A stretch of 42,184 nucleotides of DNA from Candidatus Gastranaerophilales bacterium (GCA_944325895.1 CALVCA010000013.1:1-42184); one strand, 5' to 3'. Shown: positions 33,838-41,751, counted from the stretch's first letter. Notes: generated by a model from the letters alone, not told the origin. Numbers and translations are program-made.

Positions 33838-35997
33838 ATGAGCAGCAATTTAGACAAAATCATGAAACCAAAATCAATAGCTGTAATCGGTGCTTCAACA
33901 AAAGAACACACCATTGGCTCTGATTTAATGAAAAGGTTACAGGAATACAAATTCAACGGAAAAATTTATCCGGTAAACCCTAAAGGCGGAATTATTGAAG
34001 GAATTCAAGCATATCCGACTATTTTGGATGTACCGGGCGAAGTTGATCTTGCAATAATAGTTGTTAATGCAAAATTTGTTTTATCAACAATAGATCAATG
34101 CCACGAAAAAGGCATTAAAGGACTTTGCATTATAACAGCCGGTTTTAAAGAAACAGGTGCAGAAGGTGCAGAGCTTGAAAAACAATTATTGTCAAAAGTT
34201 AAAGAATACGGTATGAGATGTGTAGGTCCGAACTGCTTAGGTGTTGTAAACACTCACCCTGATATAAGAATGGACGGATGCTTTGCAGAATCTTTACCTG
34301 AACGCGGCAACATCGGTTTTGTATCACAATCCGGTGCATTAGGCGGCGGTATCTTAAATATACTAAAAGACTTAAACTTAGGATTTGCTCAATTCATATC
34401 AATAGGCAACCAGGCTGATGTTAATGCTGAAACAGCCATGGAATACTGGGAAAATGATGATGACGTTGAACAAATTCTGCTTTATATGGAATCAATTCAA
34501 AACCCTGCTAACTTCAGAAATTTAGCATCAAGAATATCCAAGAAAAAACCGATTTTAGCATTGAAAGCAGGAAGATCAGCCGCAGGTGCATCAGCAGCAT
34601 CTTCACACACTGGATCATTGGCAGGTGCTGATAAAGCAGCAAACGCTCTTTTGCAGCAATCAGGTGTCATCAGAGAATACTCTTTGAAAAACCTTTTTGC
34701 AACAGCAAAAGTTTTTGCAAACTGCCCTGTTCCCAAAGGCGACAGAGTAGCAATCATCACAAACTCAGGAGGTCCCGGAATCATGGCAACAGATGCTGTT
34801 TGTGAATATGGTATGCAAATGGCTAAAATTTCTGATTCTACAAAAGAAAAATTAAGAAGCTTTTTACCATCAGCAGCTTCTGTCAAAAACCCGATAGACA
34901 TGATTGCATCAGCACCAATTGAACACTACAAACAAACTCTTGAAACAGTAATTGCTGATGAAAATGTTGATATGATTATGGTAATTTATCTGCCGTTCTT
35001 AGGCTTAAAAGATATTGACGTTGCAAAAGCCGTTATGGAAATCAAAGCACAATATCCGCACAAACCGGTTATCGGTGTATTTATGACAAAGAACGAATTC
35101 TTTACAAAACTTTCAGATATGGATGTAAATATGCCGTTCTTTATGTATGCAGAAGAGGCTGCTGACGGATTTAACAGATTAAATCAACAAAGATTATGGA
35201 TGGAAAGACCGCAAGGCAAAGTACCATGCTATGATGTTGACAAAGCTAAAGTTGAAAAAATCATTAAATCAGCTCTTTTGGAAGGCAGAGATCAATTAAC
35301 AACATTAGAATCAATTGACGTTTTACAGGCATACGGTATAAGAGCTTGCAAATACGGTCTTGCTACAAATGAAGAAGAAGTGGTTACTTTAGGGAATTCA
35401 ATCGGATACCCTGTTGTTATGAAAATGACATCAAAAACCACATCACACAAAACAGATGTCGGCGGTGTAAGAGTAAACATACAATCAGAAAAACAACTTC
35501 GTGCCGAATACCAAGACTTGATTGCCAAATTAACAGAAAAAGGACTTATTGAAGGACTTGAAGGAGTAATAATTCAAGAAATGGTAAAAGGCAACCGTGA
35601 AATGGTTTGCGGCATTGCAACAGACCCTCAATACGGTCCTATGATGATGTTCGGCTTAGGCGGAGTATTTGTTGAAGCTTTAAAAGACGTAACTTTCAGA
35701 ATTGCACCTTTAACAGATCAAGATGCAAAAGAAATGGTTAAATCAGTTAAGGCATACAAATTACTTCAAGGAGCAAGAGGAACAAAACCTGCTGATATGG
35801 AACAAATTGAAGAAACACTGCTTCGTTTATCACAATTGGTTAATGACTTCAAATTCATTGATGAACTTGATATTAACCCGTTGTTAATCAGTGAAAAAAC
35901 AGGTGAAGGTATTGCTGTTGACGGCAGAATTAAGGTAAGACTTAATGAAGCAAAAGAAGCTTTAGGCTGTCAATGTGCAACAGCTTGCTGCCACTAG
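33838..35997 (+). CDS. acdAB: Acetate-CoA ligase (ADP-forming), fused subunits
   Basis: Converts acyl-CoA, ADP and phosphate to the acid, CoA and ATP, giving substrate-level ATP in anaerobes. 719 residues: CoA-binding domain (about 1-130, PKSIAVIGASTKEHTIG), succinyl-CoA-ligase-like domains (about 145-440) with the phosphohistidine in ASSHTGSLAGADKA, and an ATP-grasp domain (about 490-710, GYPVVMKMTSKTTSHKTDVGGV). Start chosen at MSSNLDKIM after AAAGGAAC; upstream codons overlap the radical SAM gene. A fused alpha-beta arrangement fits energy conservation by acetate fermentation. It has Cys-rich end CQCATACCH. Confidence 0.92.
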   Translation: MSSNLDKIMKPKSIAVIGASTKEHTIGSDLMKRLQEYKFNGKIYPVNPKGGIIEGIQAYPTILDVPGEVDLAIIVVNAKFVLSTIDQCHEKGIKGLCIITAGFKETGAEGAELEKQLLSKVKEYGMRCVGPNCLGVVNTHPDIRMDGCFAESLPERGNIGFVSQSGALGGGILNILKDLNLGFAQFISIGNQADVNAETAMEYWENDDDVEQILLYMESIQNPANFRNLASRISKKKPILALKAGRSAAGASAASSHTGSLAGADKAANALLQQSGVIREYSLKNLFATAKVFANCPVPKGDRVAIITNSGGPGIMATDAVCEYGMQMAKISDSTKEKLRSFLPSAASVKNPIDMIASAPIEHYKQTLETVIADENVDMIMVIYLPFLGLKDIDVAKAVMEIKAQYPHKPVIGVFMTKNEFFTKLSDMDVNMPFFMYAEEAADGFNRLNQQRLWMERPQGKVPCYDVDKAKVEKIIKSALLEGRDQLTTLESIDVLQAYGIRACKYGLATNEEEVVTLGNSIGYPVVMKMTSKTTSHKTDVGGVRVNIQSEKQLRAEYQDLIAKLTEKGLIEGLEGVIIQEMVKGNREMVCGIATDPQYGPMMMFGLGGVFVEALKDVTFRIAPLTDQDAKEMVKSVKAYKLLQGARGTKPADMEQIEETLLRLSQLVNDFKFIDELDINPLLISEKTGEGIAVDGRIKVRLNEAKEALGCQCATACCH

Positions 35998-36017
35998 TAG
36001 TTTATTAATAAAGACCT

Positions 36018-36048
36018 AAAAAAGACCTGAGATATTCAGGTCTTTTTT
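36018..36048 (+). terminator. Terminator of the acyl-CoA synthetase gene
   Basis: GACCTGA-gatat-TCAGGTC with A and T tracts on both sides. It ends ten bases before the promoter of cassette 3. Confidence 0.88.
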
Positions 36049-36057
36049 ATTAACCAC

Positions 36058-36106
36058 TTGACAAAACAGAGAAAATAATTTTTAATAATAGAAAAGGAGT
36101 TAAGAG
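36058..36106 (+). promoter_or_regulatory. Cassette 3 promoter P1 and RBS
   Basis: TTGACA (36058-36063), 17 bases, TTTAAT (36081-36086), then AAAAGGAGTTAAGAG before the leader ATG. Confidence 0.8.
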
Positions 36107-36166
36107 ATGAAAAATATTGATTATAAAGCGGATAAAATAGTCGCCCCCCCCCTGAAATTAACGTAG
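36107..36166 (+). CDS. 19-codon leader ORF with C9 tract, cassette 3
   Basis: Encodes MKNIDYKADKIVAPPLKLT, identical to cassette 4. C9 tract at 36144-36152, stop TAG at 36164-36166. One extra C reads through 23 further codons without a stop to the ATG at 36235 of the prepilin ORF. Confidence 0.6.
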   Translation: MKNIDYKADKIVAPPLKLT

Positions 36167-36196
36167 CTGAACGCTTTCCGGCATTTTTTAAGTTTA

Positions 36197-36225
36197 TTGA
36201 CTTCTTTTTTATTCCAAACTATAAT
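36197..36225 (+). promoter_or_regulatory. Cassette 3 second promoter P2
   Basis: TTGACT (36197-36202), 17 bases, TATAAT (36220-36225), nine bases before the ATG at 36235. A weak hairpin with a T run (about 36168-36189) lies between the leader and this promoter. Confidence 0.7.
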
Positions 36226-36234
36226 TCTAGTATT

Positions 36235-37254
36235 ATGAATTATAAAAGGGTGAATTGGGTTGAAAAAATAAAGGGTAGATTTTTTAATAAAGTTACTATG
36301 GCATTATGCCAAAATAACTTATTAACGAACTTATTCCACACAACCCGTCATTCTGAGCAAAGCGGTGCTACGCAGCGGATTTGTACAAGAGTGAGCGAAG
36401 CGAAACTCGTCCCAGCGAGCAAAACCACGCTTTTGCGAGCCGTACAAATCCAAGACCATAGACACATTAATTTTGCATTGTCTTCTACACGTCATTCTGA
36501 GCGGTGCGAAGGTGCTACGCACGTAGGTATGTTTGACAAAAATCGTCGTGCTGCCTTCACGTTAGCCGAAATTCTAATCACCCTCGGGATTATCGGGGTT
36601 GTCGCTGCTTTGACTATCCCGACTTTGGTTAAAAACTACAGAATTAAAGTTTTAAAAACACGATACACGCAGACATATGCAATTCTATCAGAGGCAACCA
36701 TTAAAACTCGCATGGAACTTGGCGAAAATCTTTATGAAAACTGTTTTATAAACAACTCAATTAATTCCGTATTTAGCCGGAAATTCGAGGAAACTTTTTT
36801 AAAAAACTGTAATTACATTCAAAAATCTACAGAAGACTATACGATAACGAATTATACGGGCACACAATCCTATTCAACAACAGAGCAAGGTGATTCAGAC
36901 TATCCGGCACCGTTATATATGTTAAAAAACGGATCTTCGGTAGATATAAGAGTAAACGGCTCAACAATAAGAATATTTGCAGATACTAACGGACCGAAAT
37001 CAGGGCCAAACAGACTTGGCTATGATATTTTCCGATTTCATTTAAAAAATGACTTGTTAGCACCGGTAAAAATGTACAAAAAATATACATCCGAAGAAGA
37101 ATTGGAAGATGTACTATATCCTTTTGTTGATGGGTATCCATGCACCAAAGATTCGCCTCAAATTTTGAACGGAACAGGATGCAGCTGGTATGCACACCAC
37201 GATATGAATCCAGATGATGAAACCAAAGGTTATTGGGAAAGTCTAAAATTTTGA
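36235..37254 (+). CDS. Type IV prepilin-like protein, cassette 3
   Basis: The open frame is 339 residues; the recognisable prepilin starts at MFDKNRRAA/FTLAEILITL (ATG at 36529) and gives about 232 mature residues. The globular part differs completely from cassettes 1 and 2 (TYAILSEATIKTRMELGENLYE, then ADTNGPKSGPNRLGYDIFRF), retaining the D-x-N-G-x-K-x-P-N-x-x-G-x-D-x-F-x-F pattern common to these pseudopilins. Upstream codons are again repeat modules in frame. The stop is about 35 bases before spmA. Confidence 0.8.
   Translation: MNYKRVNWVEKIKGRFFNKVTMALCQNNLLTNLFHTTRHSEQSGATQRICTRVSEAKLVPASKTTLLRAVQIQDHRHINFALSSTRHSERCEGATHVGMFDKNRRAAFTLAEILITLGIIGVVAALTIPTLVKNYRIKVLKTRYTQTYAILSEATIKTRMELGENLYENCFINNSINSVFSRKFEETFLKNCNYIQKSTEDYTITNYTGTQSYSTTEQGDSDYPAPLYMLKNGSSVDIRVNGSTIRIFADTNGPKSGPNRLGYDIFRFHLKNDLLAPVKMYKKYTSEEELEDVLYPFVDGYPCTKDSPQILNGTGCSWYAHHDMNPDDETKGYWESLKF
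36346..36526 (+). repeat. Palindromic repeat modules inside cassette 3
   Basis: Contains CGTCATTCTGAG at 36346 and 36490, a shortened hybrid of the 145-base module with a small in-frame insertion, and CTACGCACGTAG at 36515-36526 immediately before the prepilin ATG. Confidence 0.75.
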
Positions 37255-37289
37255 TTGACCGAATAACTCTTTAATGTTTTAATTAATTT

Positions 37290-37934
37290 ATGAACTATAT
37301 ATTTTATTTATTAATTTTGGTTTCAATAATATTTGGTGCAATAAACGGAAAATTAACGGACGTTGTTAACGCAATTTTATCAGGAGCGGAATTATCGGTA
37401 AAGGTTGCGTTTTCTTTAATTGGTATAATGGCATTTTGGCTCGGAATGATGAAAATAGCGGAAAAATGCGGTCTTATAGAAATTATATCTAAGATTATAA
37501 AGCCGGTAACTAAAAAATTATTCAATGAAATACCTGAAAACAGTCCTGCAATAGGTGATATAGCAATGAATTTTTCAGCAAATGCACTTGGTTTAACAAA
37601 TGCCGCAACACCTATAGGCATAAAAGCCATGGAAGAATTACAAAAGCATAATATAGATAAAACATCAGCTTCAAATGCTATGTGTATGCTTTTGGCAATA
37701 AATACAGCAGGATTTCAACTTATACCAGCAACAGTAATAGCAATTCTAATCGGAATAGGTTATAAAAACCCGACAAATATAATAGCTCCGACGCTTTTAG
37801 TTACTACAATTGCTTTTATATCGGCAATTATCTTAGCTAAAATTTTTGAAAAAATTTGGACAAAACAAACGGCTACAAGCGATTATGCAAACAAAATACA
37901 GGTCAAAGGCGGTGAAACATGTTCCAGCAAGTAA
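37290..37934 (+). CDS. spmA: Spore maturation protein A-like (nucleoside recognition domain)
   Basis: A 214-residue membrane protein of the Gate/SpmA family: NYIFYLLILVSIIFGAINGK start, KVAFSLIGIMAFWLGMMKIAE, DIAMNFSANALGLTNAATPIGIKAMEEL and AMCMLLAINTAGFQLIP. In Bacillus SpmA and SpmB help dehydrate the spore core, but homologues are common in non-spore-forming bacteria, probably as paired transporters. It overlaps spmB by 16 bases. No other sporulation genes are in view. Confidence 0.9.
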   Translation: MNYIFYLLILVSIIFGAINGKLTDVVNAILSGAELSVKVAFSLIGIMAFWLGMMKIAEKCGLIEIISKIIKPVTKKLFNEIPENSPAIGDIAMNFSANALGLTNAATPIGIKAMEELQKHNIDKTSASNAMCMLLAINTAGFQLIPATVIAILIGIGYKNPTNIIAPTLLVTTIAFISAIILAKIFEKIWTKQTATSDYANKIQVKGGETCSSK

Positions 37935-38443
37935 TGAATTTTTTATCGCTTTGGGCATTACCGGCAATAATTTTGCTAATTCTGACAATGGGATTAATCA
38001 AAAAAATTCCGATATATGAAGTTTTTACAGACGGAGCAAAAGACGGATTTAAAGTTGCTGTAAATATAATACCGTATTTGGTAGCAATAATAGTTGCAAT
38101 ATCAATGTTTAGAGCATCGGGAATAATTGAATCAGCAGAAATATTATTTTCGGGTATATTATCTAAATTACACATTCCTGCGGATGTTTTGCCGCTAATG
38201 ATAGTAAGACCGTTGTCGGGTTCAGCTGCATTGGGAGTTTTTTCAGATATAGCAAATGGAGCAGACAGTTATGCAACAAAACTGGCAGCTGTAATGGTAG
38301 GTTCCAGCGAAACAACTTTTTACGTATTAGCGGTATATTTTGGAGCTATAGGTATTTCAAAGATACGATATGCTTTAATTGTCGGACTTTTAGCGGATAT
38401 CATCGGATTTGCTGCAGCAATTTGTGTGTGCAATTTTCTTTAA
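37919..38443 (+). CDS. spmB: Spore maturation protein B-like (nucleoside recognition domain)
   Basis: A 174-residue membrane partner of SpmA with KDGFKVAVNIIPYLVAIIVAISMFRASG, LPLMIVRPLSGSAALGVFSDI and MVGSSETTFYVLAVYFGAIGI, the family signature. The ATG is inside the end of spmA with an upstream GGCGG, so it is translationally coupled. Its 3' end overlaps the converging zinc-ribbon gene by 44 bases. Confidence 0.9.
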   Translation: MFQQVMNFLSLWALPAIILLILTMGLIKKIPIYEVFTDGAKDGFKVAVNIIPYLVAIIVAISMFRASGIIESAEILFSGILSKLHIPADVLPLMIVRPLSGSAALGVFSDIANGADSYATKLAAVMVGSSETTFYVLAVYFGAIGISKIRYALIVGLLADIIGFAAAICVCNFL

Positions 38444-38774
38444 CATCTGTCCAGGTTTGAGTATAGGGTTTTATTTCATTTGGAATAACTGTTTTTACAA
38501 GCACAGCATAATTTATATCAATAAAATTAATTTTATCAATTCTTTCTGCGACAAAATTTTTACAACCGCAGTTATGACAAAATTTCTCATTAGCAAGAAC
38601 AGCACCATTTTTTAAAACAGCCTTAATTTTAACACCGCAGCATGCACACCTCATAATAAACCAGCGGTTTTCGATTAATTCACCGCAATCAGGACAATAG
38701 CCTATATCCTTTTCAGGTGTGAATTTATCATGGGAACAAGAATGCCTTTTAATAAAAAAATCAACTAACAACAT
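38400..38774 (-). CDS. Zinc-ribbon hypothetical protein
   Basis: A 124-residue protein with three Cys pairs: YCPDCGEL, RCACCGVK and FCHNCGCK (about residues 27-75), suggesting one or two zinc ribbons, followed by a basic tail. No enzymatic domain seen. It converges with spmB, overlapping by 44 bases, and its upstream region leads to cassette 4. Possibly an RNA- or DNA-binding accessory protein; unknown. Confidence 0.65.
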   Translation of the reverse strand: MLLVDFFIKRHSCSHDKFTPEKDIGYCPDCGELIENRWFIMRCACCGVKIKAVLKNGAVLANEKFCHNCGCKNFVAERIDKINFIDINYAVLVKTVIPNEIKPYTQTWTDVKENCTHKLLQQIR

Positions 38775-38817
38775 ACAAAATTATTAATAGATTTTTCAAA
38801 AAAGTCAAAATAAATCC

Positions 38818-38866
38818 TTGACAAAAACAGGAAAATAATATTTAATTAAGAAAAAGGAGTTAAGAG
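38818..38866 (+). promoter_or_regulatory. Cassette 4 promoter P1 and RBS
   Basis: TTGACA (38818-38823), 17 bases, TTTAAT (38841-38846), then AAAAGGAGTTAAGAG before the leader ATG. Confidence 0.8.
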
Positions 38867-38926
38867 ATGAAAAATATTGATTATAAAGCGGATAAGATAG
38901 TCGCCCCCCCCCTGAAATTGACGTAG
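38867..38926 (+). CDS. 19-codon leader ORF with C9 tract, cassette 4
   Basis: Encodes MKNIDYKADKIVAPPLKLT. C9 tract at 38904-38912, stop TAG at 38924-38926. The +1 C frame is open to the ATG at 38995 as in cassettes 2 and 3. Confidence 0.6.
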   Translation: MKNIDYKADKIVAPPLKLT

Positions 38927-38956
38927 CTGAACGCTTTCCGGCATTTTTTAAGTTTA

Positions 38957-38985
38957 TTGACTTCTTTTTTATTCCAAACTATAAT
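38957..38985 (+). promoter_or_regulatory. Cassette 4 second promoter P2
   Basis: TTGACT (38957-38962), 17 bases, TATAAT (38980-38985), nine bases before the ATG at 38995. Confidence 0.7.
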
Positions 38986-38994
38986 TCTAGTATT

Positions 38995-39948
38995 ATGAAT
39001 TATAGAAAGATAAATAAGATTAAGGGACGGATTTTTAATAAAGTTACTAGGGCATTACACCAAAATAACTTATTAATGAACTTATTCCACACAACACGTC
39101 ATTCTGAGCGGAGCGAAGAATCTTTTAATGAGATTCTTCGGGCTAAAGCCCTCAGAATGACGAATACAAATATAACTACTTGCATAGCGTCACACCATAA
39201 TCACTTTTTAACGAACTTATTCCCTTATTCCCCGTCTAAAAAGAAAGCCGCTTTCACCCTTGCAGAGGTTCTTATCACCCTCGGAATTATTGGGGTTGTC
39301 GCTGCTTTGACTATACCGACTTTAACAGCGAATTATAAGAAAAAAGTACTTATAAACCAAAACAAACAGGCATATTCCTTAATAATAAATGCTTTAGATA
39401 GGACTAAAACAGACTCACAAACATATTCATATGATATATTTGCATCAGATAAAACAGTTGATGAAGTTACAGAACTTTTCAGTAAATATTTTAAAACCAC
39501 AGGTGAAGAAGTTGATAGCTATAAATATAAACAAATGCGACCGACTATAAATATAAGTGATGCCAATAAATATGATACAGGAAAAACATTTCCTCGAAAT
39601 AATTTCAGAACAACAAACGGTATGCTGGTCGGAATAACAAAATTTGATGGTTGCATACAACAGGCTGACAGATATGTCTACAACCCTGACGGTACCGTAG
39701 CAAGAGATGAAAATGGTATAGCAATAACAGAGTCATATGAAAGAGAAGCTTGTGCGGATATTATTATTGATGTTAACGGTGAAAAAGAGCCGAATCAGGC
39801 CGGCAAAGATATATTTAGATTTACAATTCAAAGAAACACATACGAAATCTCTAATACTTCTGCATACGGAAACATAAAATATATAATACAGCACAATGAC
39901 TTTGATCCAAATATTATTGATTATGAACTTGGCGGCGATAAAAGTTAA
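38995..39948 (+). CDS. Type IV prepilin-like protein, cassette 4
   Basis: The open frame is 317 residues. The prepilin core is SPSKKKAA/FTLAEVLITLGII, with a possible internal start at the ATG at 39157 (MTNTNITT). The mature part has KKKVLINQNKQAYSLIINALDRTKTDSQTY and a C-terminal DVNGEKEPNQAGKDIFRFTI, matching the pattern of cassette 3. Only one repeat hairpin lies upstream, and the frame is still open through it. It converges with the 156-residue membrane-anchored gene, overlapping by four bases. Confidence 0.8.
   Translation: MNYRKINKIKGRIFNKVTRALHQNNLLMNLFHTTRHSERSEESFNEILRAKALRMTNTNITTCIASHHNHFLTNLFPYSPSKKKAAFTLAEVLITLGIIGVVAALTIPTLTANYKKKVLINQNKQAYSLIINALDRTKTDSQTYSYDIFASDKTVDEVTELFSKYFKTTGEEVDSYKYKQMRPTINISDANKYDTGKTFPRNNFRTTNGMLVGITKFDGCIQQADRYVYNPDGTVARDENGIAITESYEREACADIIIDVNGEKEPNQAGKDIFRFTIQRNTYEISNTSAYGNIKYIIQHNDFDPNIIDYELGGDKS
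39097..39162 (+). repeat. Complete palindromic hairpin element in cassette 4
   Basis: CGTCATTCTGAG (39097-39108) pairs perfectly with CTCAGAATGACG (39151-39162), and inside it GAAGAATCT pairs with AGATTCTTC around a seven-base loop. This is the intact form of the element that is degraded in cassettes 1-3. It is inserted in frame: its translation reads RHSERSEESFNEILRAKALRMT. Confidence 0.9.
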
Positions 39949-40376
39949 AATGCTTTTACAAGAAAAATTTGAATATTTTTATTCAGTCTTTCCACTCTTT
40001 TTACATACCTCAAATCAGTCCAATTTTTTAAAATCAAGACCACAGCGGGTTTTTTATGAGTAAGCTCCGCATAATAAAGAGATTGTCCGACACTTTCAGC
40101 CCATTTTTTAGCAAAATCAAACTCTATAGCATAATCTTTTGTTAAACAATCAACACGAGTCATATCCCATAAAACCGCTTCTTTTCTGCCGAAATCCGTT
40201 TTACACCACTGGGTTACATAAAAATCTTCGGTTTTATCCGCCGGCATAGTCTGTGTGTCATACAATTCCAACGGTACATAGCTTAATCCCAAATAATAAA
40301 ACCCTGTAAACATTAATAAAAAAGTAACAGCAAACGTTATGAATTTATTTTGATACTTATTAGACTTCCTGCCCAT
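39945..40376 (-). CDS. Membrane-anchored conserved hypothetical protein
   Basis: A protein of about 143 residues: basic N-terminus, one membrane helix (about 12-33, FITFAVTFLLMFTGFYYLGLSYV), then an extracytoplasmic domain with RVDCLTKDYAIEFDFAKKWAESVGQSLYYAELTHKKPAVVLILKN, a segment I recall from short nuclease-fold-like conserved proteins of many bacteria. Function unknown. The start MGRKSN at 40376 is chosen because a promoter -10 box occupies the codons of a longer alternative; there is no RBS, so the message would be nearly leaderless. Confidence 0.75.
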   Translation of the reverse strand: MGRKSNKYQNKFITFAVTFLLMFTGFYYLGLSYVPLELYDTQTMPADKTEDFYVTQWCKTDFGRKEAVLWDMTRVDCLTKDYAIEFDFAKKWAESVGQSLYYAELTHKKPAVVLILKNWTDLRYVKRVERLNKNIQIFLVKAF

Positions 40377-40382
40377 AAAATT

Positions 40383-40411
40383 ATTATACAGAATCTGAAA
40401 AGTAAAAGCAA
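40383..40411 (-). promoter_or_regulatory. Promoter for a near-leaderless transcript
   Basis: On the minus strand TTGCTT (40406-40411), 17 bases, TATAAT (40383-40388), six bases before the ATG at 40376. Confidence 0.65.
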
Positions 40412-40434
40412 CCAAAAGTTTTTATATGAAAATT

Positions 40435-40465
40435 AAAAAGCGACAGAATTATTCTATCGCTTTTT
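40435..40465 (-). terminator. Terminator of the 318-residue hypothetical gene
   Basis: AAAAAGCGA and TCGCTTTTT flank an AGAAT/ATTCT inner stem; T tracts occur on both strands, so it may be bidirectional. Confidence 0.8.
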
Positions 40466-40524
40466 ACGGTAAACAACATTAAAATTTATACTTTTTAGAC
40501 AAAAATTATTATACAGAACTTAAA

Positions 40525-41481
40525 TTAAGCGGACAATCTATACTCTGCTTGTTCTTTATGTCCTGAAACTAAAGTTCCGACAAGAGCACCGGCTGCCAAA
40601 AAAGCAGAACCGACAAGTGCCCACTTACCCTTTAAAGATTTTTTAACTTTTGCAGCTGAATCTACCGGCAATCTTTCGGGAGCTTTTTGCATAAACACCT
40701 CAAATGATTCTTTTGCTGATTTATTACTTAGTTTAGGTTCAGCAATAACAACTTTTGACGGTTTTGACAATTGTGCCTTTACTTTATTATAAGCTTTACG
40801 TGCTTTACTTGTCATAATACCGTTTTCAGTACAATATTTTTTGTTTCTGTTAGTTTTAAATTGTTCTGCACGAGCTTTGCGGTGTTCATTTTTACTTTTT
40901 ATTTCCAACTCCTTTTTAATTTTTCTCTGCTTTTTACTAGAAATATATTCTTCAGGAGGTTCAATTGCTGCCATTTCTTTTTCAACTTTGCGAAGTTCTT
41001 CAATATTGCCGGCAGCTTTTAAATTTTTAATATGTTCATCTAAACTTGCCGGTCCGTTTTGGCTTAAATCTTTTGTACCTTCTATTAATGAAGCTTTTCG
41101 AGATGCATTATTATTTTTCCGAGGCCTATCTTTAGGAACTCTTTGCACATTCTCTTTAGTCATATTATGATTTTCAGTCATTTTAGGGGAATAGCCTGTG
41201 GATTTATAAGAATCTACAGCATTTGATTCGTTTAATTTTTTAACTGCTTTATCTGCAGTTTTTGTATGATTTGTTATAAAATTAGCTTTTAATTGTTCTG
41301 TATTAGCATTACAAACCATTCCTTGAGCTTTTGCTATTTCCCTAGGACTAACCTTTGTTCCATTCTTATTAAGCTCCTGCAGCCCATCTTTGACTTTAAC
41401 TTTCAAATCTTGCTGCGTTGCATTAGGATTTTGAGCTTTAACATTATTAACAAACGCAACTAAATCGATTCTTGGGGACAT
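40525..41481 (-). CDS. Lys-rich hypothetical protein with C-terminal membrane segment
   Basis: A basic protein of 318 residues. The first 50 residues are a helical segment (PRIDLVAFVNNVKAQNPNAT, DGLQELNK), the middle (about 90-260) is strongly charged and rich in Lys, Asn and Glu with likely coiled coil, and the end has one hydrophobic segment (WALVGSAFLAAGALVGTLVSG) before a short tail. It could be tail-anchored. The ATG at 41481 follows GTGAGGT; an upstream start 29 codons earlier has no RBS. No family recognised; such proteins are common lineage-specific genes. Confidence 0.7.
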   Translation of the reverse strand: MSPRIDLVAFVNNVKAQNPNATQQDLKVKVKDGLQELNKNGTKVSPREIAKAQGMVCNANTEQLKANFITNHTKTADKAVKKLNESNAVDSYKSTGYSPKMTENHNMTKENVQRVPKDRPRKNNNASRKASLIEGTKDLSQNGPASLDEHIKNLKAAGNIEELRKVEKEMAAIEPPEEYISSKKQRKIKKELEIKSKNEHRKARAEQFKTNRNKKYCTENGIMTSKARKAYNKVKAQLSKPSKVVIAEPKLSNKSAKESFEVFMQKAPERLPVDSAAKVKKSLKGKWALVGSAFLAAGALVGTLVSGHKEQAEYRLSA

Positions 41482-41680
41482 AAATACCTCACTTTCATAT
41501 TCTATACACGTATTTATAAAAACAAAAGCCGGAAAATATTTGCTACACGCATAGTTCAGACATAACATACAGCATTATACCTGAGTTTCAGCCATTTTAA
41601 ATTCATTTTTACATTTCGTTACATTTGTTTCTAATAACATAATTTTTATTATTTACAAATCCAAATTATATTTATTCATG

Positions 41681-41715
41681 AAAAAATTAGGAATGATAAA
41701 AGTCATTCCTAATTT
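41681..41715 (-). terminator. Second rRNA-type terminator
   Basis: AAATTAGGAATGA and TCATTCCTAATTT form a perfect 13-bp stem followed on the minus strand by a T run. It lies beside the partial 5S copy and mirrors the arrangement at 41846-41879. Confidence 0.85.
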
Positions 41716-41720
41716 AGATA

Positions 41721-41751
41721 CTGGCATCAGGCTATCTTCCCGGGCGGTGGC
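41721..41751 (-). pseudogene. Fragment of the 5S rRNA 3' end
   Basis: Thirty-one bases match 41890-41920 (the 5S rRNA 3' end) with two differences. The match breaks off at the palindrome CTACGCACGTAG, which is also found in the prepilin cassettes. It has its own terminator, so it looks like the leftover of a duplicated 5S gene. Confidence 0.85.

Noticed and set aside
25499-39948. The four cassettes as insertion sequences
   Set aside because: No transposase, no matching terminal inverted repeats around the whole unit and no target duplications seen; the conserved part is a promoter-leader plus a prepilin.
40771-41170. Plus-strand Phe/Leu-rich ORFs opposite the Lys-rich hypothetical gene
   Set aside because: They are antisense to a Lys-rich coding sequence, which automatically gives Phe-rich frames.
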